A stretch of DNA of 37,490 nucleotides. It comes from Spirochaetota bacterium (GTDB taxonomy: Bacteria > Spirochaetota > UBA4802 > UB4802). Within the stretch, counting starts at the first letter, position 1. Every line of letters begins with the position of its first letter. Under the pieces are notes generated by a model. It was not told the origin of the DNA. It was given only the letters and a program-made list of their open reading frames with translations, and did not search any database. The DNA lies in contig JBFLZD010000036.1 of assembly GCA_040756435.1 (NCBI GenBank), positions 1 through 37,490 on the forward strand, given 5' to 3'. Shown here piece after piece: positions 1 through 7,462 of this stretch. The position numbers and the translations under genes are program-made.

Positions 1-196
1 GATGATAGCTACTCGTCCCCCCGCCCTGATATCTCGCATACAGCGATGTCAGGTCCATCCTGTCCACTATGGCGCTCACGATTCGCACCAAATGATTCTC
101 AGGAACCATCTCATTGAGATTCGGTGGGAAAAGCCACCCCTGGTCCTGATGGTATCCCTTAAATACTGGTATTGTTGGTTTTCGTTGTTTTTTCAT
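1..196 (-). CDS. IS1182-like transposase, N-terminal fragment (runs off the window)
   Basis: The first 65 codons of a transposase are visible; the rest lies beyond position 1. The protein starts MKKQRKPTIPVFKGYHQDQG and continues through a segment with NEMVPENHLVR, a stretch around MDLTSLYARY, then GGGTSSYH. This matches the conserved N-terminal (DUF772-type) region of IS1182/IS5-group DDE transposases, where 'P..HLVR..' and 'Y..GG..SYHP' are hallmarks. The catalytic DDE residues would be downstream and cannot be seen, so it is unknown whether the copy is intact. The ATG is at the foot of a hairpin (196-215) and has no clear Shine-Dalgarno sequence. Confidence 0.75.
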   Translation of the reverse strand, partial: MKKQRKPTIPVFKGYHQDQGWLFPPNLNEMVPENHLVRIVSAIVDRMDLTSLYARYQGGGTSSYH

Positions 197-215
197 GCGA
201 CAATTTTATGTCGCA
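196..215 (-). promoter_or_regulatory. Hairpin at the transposase start codon
   Basis: TGCGACA-ATTTTA-TGTCGCA forms a perfect 7-bp stem with a 6-base loop. On the minus strand its last base is the A of the transposase ATG, so a transcript starting outside would fold over the ribosome entry region. Many IS elements limit read-through translation this way. That role here is inferred. Confidence 0.5.
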
Positions 216-405
216 TTAATTGCTTGTAAATTAATTTTTTTAAAAAAAAGAGGTGTCTTTTGGGACACCCCCTATATTCATTATGAAATTTTTTATGGAT
301 ATTTTTATTGTCAATTATTTTTGCACAAGTTTCCCTGAAAAACTGATTCAGGTTTTCACGGTATGCAACAAATTCCAGGGCAGGCTCATGTGGATGGGGT
401 TTTAT

Positions 406-1563
406 TTATTCATAGCAGCCAATTTGCCGTGATATTACGATTTTCTGTATTTCTGATGTCCCTTCGCCAATGGTTAATAGCTTGTAATCCCTATAAAACC
501 GCTCAACATTGTATTCTTTCATAAGTCCATAGCCGCCATGAATCTGCACTGCCTGGTCCACTACACGCCCCATGACCTCAGAGCAATATAGTTTTGCCAT
601 GGCTGCATGCTTTGAGAACGGAAGGCCAGCATCTTTTAACTTGCAAGCTTTATACAATAAATTGCGTGCTGCTTCAATTTCAGTTGCCATCTGGGCAAGC
701 TTAAATGCTATTGCCTGGAAAGTTGAGATGGGTTGCCCAAATTGTTTGCGCTGTTTAGCATATTTTAAAGCTAACTCATAAGCTCCCTGTGCACCACCAA
801 GGCCCATTGCAGCTATGGCAAGCCTTCCATTATCAAGTGTCGATAGCATTTGATGAAATCCCTCACCGCGTTTTCCCAGTAAATTTTCCTCAGGCACCTT
901 GCAGTCATCAAAGTAAAGTTCCCCTGTGTCAGATGCACGCCACATCATTTTACGGGTCATCTTTTTTGTTGTAAAACCTGGTGTGCCGTTTGGTACCAGT
1001 ATACACGATACTTCTTTTTTACCATTATCGCGTTTCCCGGTGATTGCCTGTACCGTGCACACACCTGCCATTGGTGATGTTGAGTTTGTTATAAATATTT
1101 TGCTGCCATTTATAATCCACTGCCCATTTTCTAAACGGGCAGTGGTTTTACTTGCTCCAGCGTCTGAACCTGCTTCAGGTTCCGTAAGACCAAATGATGC
1201 CAGTATTTCACCTTTACACAGGCGAGGCAGCCATTCCTGTTTTTGCTTCTCGTTGCCAAAATAATATATAGGGCCAATACCCAGTGAGTTGCCAGCAGCA
1301 ACTGTTGCAGCATGTGAACCATCAATGCGGGCTATCTCCTCAACAACTATCGCATATGATAAATAATCCATGCCAGCACCACCATATTCCTGTGGCACAA
1401 CTATCCCAAAAAGACCCATGGAACCCATTTTTTTTGTCAGCTCTACTGAAAAGGTTTCTGTTTCGTCAAGTTCCTGAGCCACGGGTAAAATTTCTTTTTC
1501 AGCAAATTCCCGCACATTCTGGCGGAGAAGCTTTTGTTCCTGGCTTAACCCAAAATCATACAT
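406..1563 (-). CDS. acyl-CoA dehydrogenase (short/branched-chain type)
   Basis: A 385-residue flavoprotein that oxidises an acyl-CoA to its trans-2-enoyl-CoA, passing electrons to ETF. The length is normal for the family. The FAD/substrate signature FGLTEPEAGSDAGA lies near residues 124-137. The C-terminal motif IHGGYGLMKEYNVERFYRDY is followed by GEGTSEIQK, which carries the usual catalytic Glu position of the butyryl-CoA dehydrogenase group. AGAGG lies upstream of the ATG. It is the last gene of the minus-strand operon with two thiolase-fold and two DUF35 proteins, so it probably desaturates an intermediate of the same CoA-ester pathway. Substrate chain length cannot be told from sequence. 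Confidence 0.92.
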   Translation of the reverse strand: MYDFGLSQEQKLLRQNVREFAEKEILPVAQELDETETFSVELTKKMGSMGLFGIVVPQEYGGAGMDYLSYAIVVEEIARIDGSHAATVAAGNSLGIGPIYYFGNEKQKQEWLPRLCKGEILASFGLTEPEAGSDAGASKTTARLENGQWIINGSKIFITNSTSPMAGVCTVQAITGKRDNGKKEVSCILVPNGTPGFTTKKMTRKMMWRASDTGELYFDDCKVPEENLLGKRGEGFHQMLSTLDNGRLAIAAMGLGGAQGAYELALKYAKQRKQFGQPISTFQAIAFKLAQMATEIEAARNLLYKACKLKDAGLPFSKHAAMAKLYCSEVMGRVVDQAVQIHGGYGLMKEYNVERFYRDYKLLTIGEGTSEIQKIVISRQIGCYE

Positions 1564-1605
1564 GGCGAACCTCTTGTTATTAGTGTTACTATATGTGTTT
1601 AATAC

Positions 1606-2076
1606 TTATACTTTTTCAAAGTACATAATGTCATCAATAGTGCCTGTACGCTCCTTTGAGGGTTTTAGCTTGGCTTTTACTTTCATTCCTAATTTCAAAT
1701 CTTTTTCATCAATGTTGAGGCGATGGATTATACCTCCTTTTATTCCCTTAAAACGTATTAAACCAAGTACATGTGGCTTATCATACCTGTTTCCCTGATA
1801 ATCGAGATAACATGTGGTAAATGAATATAATTCCCCTTCCAGCCCAATCGATAGATATGTATCAATTGGATTAAAACATTCTTCACAATAAATCAGTGGA
1901 TAAATTGTTTTTAATCCACAATGGGAGCATACTGATGCTATGAATTCGCCTTTTTGTTTGAGTGCTTCAAAAAATTTAGTTCCTGCAACTCCTAATGTAT
2001 ATTGGTAATTAACAGGAATCTGGCCTTCAAAATAACTCAGTTCCATATTCAATTGAATAGATTCTTTAAATGACAT
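1606..2076 (-). CDS. DUF35 Zn-ribbon/OB-fold protein (second of pair)
   Basis: A 156-residue protein with a rubredoxin-like zinc ribbon (CSHC and CEEC pairs) followed by an OB fold, the DUF35 architecture. Family members pair with thiolase-fold enzymes, as in BbsA/BbsB, ChsH2/Ltp2 and the archaeal thiolase/HMG-CoA synthase complex, where the OB fold binds the CoA ester. I chose the ATG giving MSFKES because GGGAGG sits 7-8 bases before it. An upstream in-frame ATG at 2106 would overlap the preceding gene and lacks such a site. The next gene upstream encodes a second DUF35 protein, so each probably serves one of the two thiolase-like partners. Confidence 0.85.
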   Translation of the reverse strand: MSFKESIQLNMELSYFEGQIPVNYQYTLGVAGTKFFEALKQKGEFIASVCSHCGLKTIYPLIYCEECFNPIDTYLSIGLEGELYSFTTCYLDYQGNRYDKPHVLGLIRFKGIKGGIIHRLNIDEKDLKLGMKVKAKLKPSKERTGTIDDIMYFEKV

Positions 2077-2092
2077 GATAAGCCTCCCTTTT

Positions 2093-2596
2093 TTAATATG
2101 GTTCAAAGAAAAGAATATCAGTTATTGAACCTGTGCGTTCTTCGGCAGGTTTCCACACAGCTTTAACCTTCATGCCAATCTTTACTTTGGATGGTTCCAC
2201 ATTGCCCAGTAAATGTAGTATTCCCTGCCCGGGCGAAGCACCATCTATTTCAATTACTGCGGGTATATGTCGTGGTTCGTTTGGCTTTAAACGGCTTGCA
2301 TCCCAGTTTACATGGCATATTGCAAATGTATTCACTATACCCGTATCTTGTACTGGCAGATATGCGTCAGTTGGTCTCCAGCACATTTCACAGAATGCAC
2401 GTGCTGGCAGAATGATCCTGTTGCATTTTTCACAATATGATGCTAATATTTTTCCTTCTTTTAATGCATGTAAATATTTCCCAATACCAATCCCGTTATC
2501 CCATGCGTATTGTAAATTTGGATTCCATGGTATTTTAAGAGTTTTTTCATATTCTTCACTTGAAAGGCCTTTCATTGGAACATTTTCTATTTTCAT
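2093..2596 (-). CDS. DUF35 Zn-ribbon/OB-fold protein (first of pair)
   Basis: A 167-residue protein of the same family as its downstream neighbour. It has a zinc ribbon with intact CEKC and CEMC pairs near residues 54-72, then an OB fold ending in an ERTGSITDILFFEP strand that the neighbour repeats almost exactly (ERTGTIDDIMYFE). The N-terminal extension before the ribbon (WNPNLQYAWDNGIGIGKYL) is typical of DUF35 proteins that dock on a thiolase. A strong GGAGGTAATT site precedes the ATG. It lies 9 bp after the thiolase-like gene at 2606-3769, supporting a two-subunit complex. Exact reaction unknown. Confidence 0.87.
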   Translation of the reverse strand: MKIENVPMKGLSSEEYEKTLKIPWNPNLQYAWDNGIGIGKYLHALKEGKILASYCEKCNRIILPARAFCEMCWRPTDAYLPVQDTGIVNTFAICHVNWDASRLKPNEPRHIPAVIEIDGASPGQGILHLLGNVEPSKVKIGMKVKAVWKPAEERTGSITDILFFEPY

Positions 2597-2605
2597 AATT
2601 ACCTC

Positions 2606-3769
2606 CTATCGTCGTAAAACTATCACTGTGCCTACCTGCATTAGGTCGCCCCAGGCCTGGGCCACCCCAACGCGTGGTTTTCCAGGAATCTGACGCTTGC
2701 CAGCCTCTTCACGCAACTGCAGGAATATTTCTATAACTTTCATAAGGCCTGTTGCAGCAATTGGATTACCTACACCCAGTGCACCACCTGAAGGGCAAGT
2801 GGGAAGATTTCCTGTACGTGCAGTGAAGCCTTCAGCTGTTAGGCGTGCAGCTTCACCGCGCTCACACAATAGTAATCCCTCCATGTGGTGGAGCTCTTTG
2901 TAATCAAATGGGTCATACGGCTCTGCAACCTGTATTTCTTTATGTGGTTCAGTAATCCCTGCCATCTCATATGCCATACGTGCAGCTTTTTCAACATAGC
3001 GAGGATAGTATAGATCTTTAGTAGCCCAATATGCTGTATCTAAATTCCATCCCACACCGTCAATCCACACAGGTTTGTCGGTTAATCGCTTTGCTACCTC
3101 TTCACTTGCAAGCACCACTGCTGCAGCCCCATCAGATGCAGGGCTTATATCAAGACGATGTACTGGTTCGGCAAGTACTTCAGAATTTAACACATCATCT
3201 AAGGTTACAGCTTCAGCTACCTGTGCAGAAGGATGATCAAGTGCATTATTCTTATTTTTGACTGCAACCCTTGCAATATCAGCTTTAGACAGACCATATG
3301 TTTCCATGTAACGACGCATTTCCAGAGCAAAGATCCATATCAACGTTGGTTTTAGGGGTTGTTCTGTTGTATGGTCAAAGATAGTTAAGAATGCACCTTG
3401 TGGATGAGGATGGCAGGATGACATTTTTTCAGAACAAACAACCAGGCATACATCACATGCGCCTGATGCAACGTGCATCCATCCGTGAATTGGTGCAAAC
3501 ACGCCGGTGCCTCCACCAACAAAATTTCTTATATATGGTTTATTATTTCCACCAGCACCACTTAAAAGATACTCACCTTTCATATGAACACCATCAAATG
3601 CGTCAGGTGCTGAACCTAATGTAATCATTTCAACATCTTTAAGTTTTAAGCCAGCCTGGTCTAATGCCGTCTTTGATGCAAGGTAAGACATTTCAGGGCC
3701 GGTTTCTTGAGCTCTACGGACAAACTTTGTTATTCCTGCTCCAACAATTGCAACTTTTCTGAATCCCAT
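2606..3769 (-). CDS. thiolase-fold protein lacking the usual Cys and His (lipid-transfer-protein type)
   Basis: A 387-residue thiolase-superfamily protein of the SCP2-thiolase/nonspecific lipid-transfer group. The thiolase N-terminal domain starts VAIVGAGITKF. The C-terminal motif is CPSGGALGVGNPIAATG. Where thiolases have the nucleophilic Cys (CATGS in human SCP2-thiolase) this protein reads GGTGV, and the catalytic His of GHP is Asn (GNP). It is therefore unlikely to do ordinary Cys-dependent thiolysis. Retro-aldol cleavage, as in the DUF35-partnered Ltp2 aldolases, or a non-catalytic role in a heteromer, is more plausible by inference. AAGGAGG lies 6 bases before the ATG. It is immediately followed by a DUF35 gene. 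Confidence 0.85.
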   Translation of the reverse strand: MGFRKVAIVGAGITKFVRRAQETGPEMSYLASKTALDQAGLKLKDVEMITLGSAPDAFDGVHMKGEYLLSGAGGNNKPYIRNFVGGGTGVFAPIHGWMHVASGACDVCLVVCSEKMSSCHPHPQGAFLTIFDHTTEQPLKPTLIWIFALEMRRYMETYGLSKADIARVAVKNKNNALDHPSAQVAEAVTLDDVLNSEVLAEPVHRLDISPASDGAAAVVLASEEVAKRLTDKPVWIDGVGWNLDTAYWATKDLYYPRYVEKAARMAYEMAGITEPHKEIQVAEPYDPFDYKELHHMEGLLLCERGEAARLTAEGFTARTGNLPTCPSGGALGVGNPIAATGLMKVIEIFLQLREEAGKRQIPGKPRVGVAQAWGDLMQVGTVIVLRR

Positions 3770-3780
3770 ACATTTCCTCC

Positions 3781-4932
3781 TTATTCATTTGATAGTATAG
3801 CGACAGCTCCTGTGGCAGTCGGTATACCCCGCCATGATTGTACCAGACCGGTCTTTGCATTAGGTACCTGCCGCATTCCGGCTTCATGCCTTAATTGCAT
3901 AACTGCTTCAATAACTTTCATTCCGCCACTGGCTTCGTATGTGTGACCCACGCCTAATGAACCACCGGAAACATTCACAGGCAATAATCCTCCTAAACTT
4001 GTTGCACCCGTTTGTGTTAAGAACCCAGCTTCACCTTTGCGTGCAATACCAATAGCTTCTAGATGTTGTAATTCCTTGTATGAGTATTCATCACAGATTT
4101 CAGCAAAATCAAGGTCTTTAAGTGGATTGATAATACCTGCTATAGCAAATGCTTTTTGGGCAGCTAACTGTGCATAATCAGCGTATGCAAAATTGCGGCA
4201 CCATGGATTGCCCTGTCCTGAAAACCAACTTATGCTTTTTATCCATACTGGTTTTTGACATAATGCTCTGGCTTCTTTTTCTGATGCCAGTACAACCATA
4301 ATTGCACCATCAGCAGGTTTTGACGCATCCAATTCCTTAAGAGGCAGTGATAGTGGAAGTGATGACAGTACATCATCAACCGTAAGGTTAGCAGCATGTG
4401 CAGCGTGTGGATTCCTAAGTGCATTTGTTTTGTTCTTTACTACTACCTGTGCGCACTGCTTTTCAGTATTCCCTGTTTCTTCAAGAAAACGCTTCATCTC
4501 CAGCCCGGCAAGAAAGTCCGCATTTTCTTTAAGAGGCCTTATATATACAGGGTCAAGGGCAAAAGCTTTAACTTCATCAAGTGTCTTTATATTGGAAACT
4601 TTGGAATGTGCCTCTACTGCTATAGTTCTGAATCTGCCGGTGTTAATCATCATGCACCCTATGCCCAAAGCTTGTAAAAAATCGGCAGTAACAGTTTGGA
4701 CAGGACGCATAACTGCACCCATTTGATCGGGTACATATTCATCAAATATGCTGTAGCCTTCCATGAAATCTTCAGAAGCTGTAATAAATGAATCAATATC
4801 TTTAGGATGCAGACCGGCTTCTTGATATGCTTTAACTGCAGCGGTATACGTAAGCTCTTTAAAAGAAAGGGAAGGGCTGACAGAAGAAAAACCTGTCACA
4901 CCGATGCCCACAATGGCAACTCGTTCTTTCAT
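3781..4932 (-). CDS. second thiolase-fold protein, nucleophilic Cys replaced
   Basis: A 383-residue thiolase-superfamily protein, distantly paralogous to the next gene. It begins RVAIVGIGVTGF, has the conserved EICDEYSYKELQHLEAIG segment and ends with NVSGGSLGVGHTYEASG. The residue aligned with the thiolase nucleophile is Thr (segment TADFLQ), while the His of the GHP motif is kept (GHT). So the two neighbours have lost different parts of the normal active site. AGGAGG precedes the ATG. It is the first structural gene after the regulator and probably acts with its partner and the two DUF35 proteins on a CoA ester. Confidence 0.83.
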   Translation of the reverse strand: MKERVAIVGIGVTGFSSVSPSLSFKELTYTAAVKAYQEAGLHPKDIDSFITASEDFMEGYSIFDEYVPDQMGAVMRPVQTVTADFLQALGIGCMMINTGRFRTIAVEAHSKVSNIKTLDEVKAFALDPVYIRPLKENADFLAGLEMKRFLEETGNTEKQCAQVVVKNKTNALRNPHAAHAANLTVDDVLSSLPLSLPLKELDASKPADGAIMVVLASEKEARALCQKPVWIKSISWFSGQGNPWCRNFAYADYAQLAAQKAFAIAGIINPLKDLDFAEICDEYSYKELQHLEAIGIARKGEAGFLTQTGATSLGGLLPVNVSGGSLGVGHTYEASGGMKVIEAVMQLRHEAGMRQVPNAKTGLVQSWRGIPTATGAVAILSNE

Positions 4933-5081
4933 AATACTTTCCTCCTGATTTAATGATTAAATAAAAAATTTACACGGACATTGAAACTTATGACAAACCT
5001 CCGATATTTTTATGATTCCAAAAGAATGCAATGGCTGTATGTTGTAAAAAATATGGTCAGCAATAGGTTAAACTGTGTACA

Positions 5082-5624
5082 TTATATAGTTCCTACCCAC
5101 AATGCAACAGCCATGGATTTAGAATTGTTGGTGATGTGTTGTTGGTCGGGTTGTGTAAAAAAGTGGGCAGCATCACCCTGGTTGAGTATGATAATCTGAT
5201 TCTGGTAGGATAGTTCCAGAGAACCTTTAATAACACAAAGGACCTCCTGGCTGTTACGAACACCTTTACGAGCAGGAATACTTTTTCCCGGTTCAATGAT
5301 TAATATTGCACTATCTATTGTTCTCCGTGATTCCGGAGGGAAAAAGCGTCTTGTTGCAAACCCAACATGTGGTATATCAACGTCAGAAAGGTCATTTTTC
5401 CTGATTACTGCAATGCGTTCCTGATTTTGAGCTTTTTCAATAACTTCTGCAGCATTACAACCTATTGCGCTGCATATATTCATAAGAGTATCAACCGATG
5501 GTGAATTAACATTGTTTTCAATCTGGCTTAAAAATCCCTCAGATATTCCAGCCTTTTCAGCTACCGCCTTCAACGTCATCTTCTTTTCCTTGCGTTTAAG
5601 CCTGAGCACTGAACCCAAATCCAT
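5082..5624 (-). CDS. XRE-family regulator with C-terminal cupin domain
   Basis: A 180-residue regulator. Residues 6-60 form a helix-turn-helix of the XRE/Cro type (MTLKAVAEKAGISEGFLSQI). Residues 105-175 form a small cupin with a GKSIPAR...EVLCVIKGSLEL core that typically binds an effector. This PuuR/SutR-like architecture usually controls the adjacent catabolic operon. It lies 149 bp upstream of, and in the same direction as, the thiolase/DUF35/acyl-CoA dehydrogenase genes, so it is their likely regulator. The effector could be a CoA-pathway substrate; the sequence does not say. The ribosome site is weak. Confidence 0.88.
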   Translation of the reverse strand: MDLGSVLRLKRKEKKMTLKAVAEKAGISEGFLSQIENNVNSPSVDTLMNICSAIGCNAAEVIEKAQNQERIAVIRKNDLSDVDIPHVGFATRRFFPPESRRTIDSAILIIEPGKSIPARKGVRNSQEVLCVIKGSLELSYQNQIIILNQGDAAHFFTQPDQQHITNNSKSMAVALWVGTI

Positions 5625-5684
5625 TATTTGCCATTACCTTAGTCAATATTCATAAAAATAAATATTAATTATTTATAAATATTT

Positions 5685-5713
5685 ACTATTTATTAAGATT
5701 ATTTTGATGTCAA
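5685..5713 (-). promoter_or_regulatory. possible promoter for the XRE/cupin gene
   Basis: A perfect TTGACA -35 box (minus strand, 5713-5708) stands in an AT-rich stretch about 85 bp before the regulator start. Several weak -10 candidates (such as TAGTAA) follow and I cannot choose between them. Confidence 0.35.
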
Positions 5714-5768
5714 GCTATTTTTTAAAAAATTAGCAGTAATAATTCCTTAAAAATTTCATAAAGAATAA

Positions 5769-5959
5769 AGTGTACACCGGGGTTGTCTCAAAAGACATCT
5801 TCTGCAATGACTTTTGCCATACTGTCATTGCGAGGAACTAAGTGACGAAGCAATCTTGTCTTCTGTGGTATTTAGATTGCTTCGCTACGCTCGCAATGAC
5901 TTTGCACCCACGTCATTGAGAACTCCACGGATTGTTTTTGGACACCGCCGGTCTACACT
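5769..5959. repeat. MITE-like palindromic element, copy A
   Basis: About 190 bp bounded by imperfect terminal inverted repeats of roughly 26 bp. The left end starts AGTGTACACCGG and continues to TCTCAAAA. The right end, reverse complemented, starts AGTGTAGACCGG and continues to GTCCAAAA. Inside is a second palindrome (5824-5900) with perfect 11-bp arms GTCATTGCGAG / CTCGCAATGAC and a nested GAAGCAATCT / AGATTGCTTC pair. There is no open reading frame of note. The core recurs at 21740-21919, and the GTCTCAAAA end resembles the IS end at 248-270. Confidence 0.7.
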
Positions 5960-6112
5960 ATTTTATATTTTGTTCAAATTTCAACATTTAGGAATAATTA
6001 ATGAAAAATTAGTATAAAAAATATAGCTACTATTGTCTTGGAGGATTGTGTTATTCATTAAAGGGTATTTTTTTACTAACTTCAGCAGGGGAAGTTTAGC
6101 ATTTTATTATCT

Positions 6113-6859
6113 TTATTTAATGATTAGAACTATCGCCACTAAAATAAGAAGCATAAGTACTATTTTTTTAAATACGTCCTGATTAATAGTTTTATAAATT
6201 ACGCTACCGGAGTATACCCCTAAAAAAATGGCTGGCAGAAGCATTGTGAAAAATAGCGCAACTTGCTTTGTTAAGAGCCCCCCAATAGTATGCATGGTAA
6301 CAAGTGTTAATCCTGAGAAAAGGAAATATGATGATAGTGAGATGTTCATTTCATCCTTTGACCAGTTCTGTGAAGTTATGTAGATCACTATAGGCGGACC
6401 ATCAGTATTAAATGCACCACCTAAACAGCCTGCAACAAAACCCAATATATATCCTGCTTTATGTTTTATAGTAAATCTTGATTGAGTATTTATTAACGAG
6501 TATACGGCGTATCCAATAATTACTATTGCAAGAGTTGTTTTAATAATGCGTTCAGGTAAATTAACAAGCAAATATATACCTGTTGGTATACCGGGGATTG
6601 CTCCAATAATAAGTGGTTTAATTTTTTTTGGGTCAAAATGCTGGTGGAGCCTGAGAAAGTTTAACGCAGTGATACATGAGCCATTAAGTGCAACCAGGGG
6701 TGTGACAAAATGCATAGGGAAAAGAAATGGCAATAGTGACATTGATACAAGGGCTGAACCAAAGCTGGTTATTGCCTGTACAAATGCAGATATAAATACA
6801 ATAATGAACGAAGTGATGTATTGTTCCAGCGTCAAAGTAATAACACCATTAATTATCAA
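6113..6859 (-). CDS. sulfite exporter TauE/SafE family permease
   Basis: A 248-residue very hydrophobic protein with about seven to eight membrane segments, in the two-repeat arrangement of the TauE/SafE (DUF81) family. The first repeat contains FVQAITSFGSALVSMSLLPF and the second AGCLGGAFNTDGPPIVIY, matching the family's 'G.GGG.....P' pattern. Members move sulfonates, sulfite or other small anions across the inner membrane; the substrate here is unknown. The frame appears to begin at a TTG (6859) with no clear ribosome site, so the start is uncertain. It stands alone, with a downstream MITE-like element and gene remnants upstream. Confidence 0.85.
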   Translation of the reverse strand: MIINGVITLTLEQYITSFIIVFISAFVQAITSFGSALVSMSLLPFLFPMHFVTPLVALNGSCITALNFLRLHQHFDPKKIKPLIIGAIPGIPTGIYLLVNLPERIIKTTLAIVIIGYAVYSLINTQSRFTIKHKAGYILGFVAGCLGGAFNTDGPPIVIYITSQNWSKDEMNISLSSYFLFSGLTLVTMHTIGGLLTKQVALFFTMLLPAIFLGVYSGSVIYKTINQDVFKKIVLMLLILVAIVLIIK

Positions 6860-6944
6860 AACAAAAAATTTATTACACGAAAATAATATACAGCTATTAT
6901 AACAGCAATAAAATTAATTTTGGGATTACAACTATAAAAATTAT

Positions 6945-7090
6945 TGGCCTAATACTTCTGGTGGTGGTCCCCAGTAGAATTTTAGGCAGTGTATCCCTTT
7001 TTCGCGGTAAAAATCAAATGTATATGACCTGTTTTCGTAATAACTGAATAAATTATTATGAGTTATTTGCAATTTTTATTTTTTTAATTT
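6945..7090 (-). pseudogene. 3' remnant of a paralogue of the DUF1564-like gene at 34179
   Basis: Minus-strand translation gives SYYENRSYTFDF, then YREKGIHCLKF and YWGPPPEVL. This is nearly identical to the last 36 residues of the protein encoded at 34179-34667. Weaker similarity continues upstream (LKEIKIANN against LKEINTDN). No start, ribosome site or N-terminal two-thirds is present, so this is the broken tail of a duplicated gene. It shows the family has been multicopy and mobile or recombining in this genome. Confidence 0.75.
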
Positions 7091-7105
7091 CAATGCAGTG
7101 GTATG

Positions 7106-7234
7106 CTACAATAGCTCAGCCTCTGTAAGCTCTTCAAGGCATAAACATATGGTGCTTATTTCAGGATTGTCTTTTTGGGATGCTTGTTTTAATGCCAGCG
7201 CAAGGTTTGTCCATGCTACAGCACATATATTCAT
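7106..7234 (-). pseudogene. small unrecognised open frame, probably a gene fragment
   Basis: 42 codons from an ATG at 7234 to a TAG at 7106; the frame stays open to about 7281. The peptide (NLALALKQASQKDNPEIS, then CLCLEELTEAELL) has helix-like, protein-like composition and good-looking codons, unlike the surrounding AT-rich DNA. No ribosome site is visible. It lies just upstream of the DUF1564-like remnant and may be the C-terminus of another decayed gene. I do not recognise a family. Confidence 0.35.
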
Positions 7235-7352
7235 AAGTTGTGACAAATTTAGGTTTTTGATATCTGGTATAAATAATTCTGCTTAGTTGTTTTTAAATAC
7301 TAAAATTAGTTTTGTAGTTTTGTTACAATGTATCATTAGTATATAAAATTGT

Positions 7353-7380
7353 TTGACAATTGGGTGTTGCATGCTACTAT
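7353..7380 (+). promoter_or_regulatory. probable promoter of the coiled-coil repeat gene
   Basis: TTGACA (7353-7358), 16 bases, then TACTAT (7375-7380). The -35 box is perfect and the -10 box is a partial match. It lies about 80 bp before the start codon of the repeat gene. Confidence 0.45.
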
Positions 7381-7462
7381 CAGTATAGCAAAGCGGGACA
7401 TACATATATTCCCAGCATTTTTAAGTAATAGGCATCTTTAAACATAAAGAAAAGAGGTATCT

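Larger units (their letters stand above)
1..272 (-). mobile_element. 5' part of an IS1182-like insertion sequence, cut by window edge
   Basis: This stretch holds the start of a transposase gene (1-196) and, upstream of it, a terminal-inverted-repeat-like end around 248-270. Read on the minus strand, that end contains GGGTGTCCCAAAAGACACC. The same end, plus about 30 further bases of similar flank, recurs near 21942-21990, and related GGGG-N-GTCTCAAAA ends occur at 5776 and 21690. The outer boundary is not exact because no target-site duplication can be checked from one end. The IS1182 family call comes from the protein. Confidence 0.6.
5625..6112. other. gene-free stretch holding a MITE-like element
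   Basis: 488 bases between the divergently read regulator and the end of the TauE-like gene. The part near the regulator is very AT-rich and probably carries its promoter. The middle (5769-5959) is a short inverted-repeat element described separately. Nothing convincing as coding sequence was seen. Confidence 0.7.
6860..7462. other. remnant-filled region between TauE-like gene and coiled-coil gene
   Basis: About 600 bases without an intact gene. It contains a degenerate copy of the 34179-34667 gene (about 6945-7090), a 42-codon open stretch ending at 7106, and a likely promoter for the repeat-protein gene (7353-7380). The rest is AT-rich with no recognisable feature. Confidence 0.6.

Noticed and set aside
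2-229. 75-codon plus-strand open frame at the left edge
   Set aside because: It is the antisense of the transposase N-terminus, which matches a known family on the minus strand.
240-405. Open minus-strand stretch after the acyl-CoA dehydrogenase stop
   Set aside because: Protein-like wording (PALEFVAYRENLNQFF) but no start codon or ribosome site; it runs into the IS end and may be a decayed fragment.
5769-5959. CRISPR or tRNA-like structure in the palindromic element
   Set aside because: There are no regularly spaced direct repeats and no cloverleaf; the inverted ends and second copy fit a MITE-like element.
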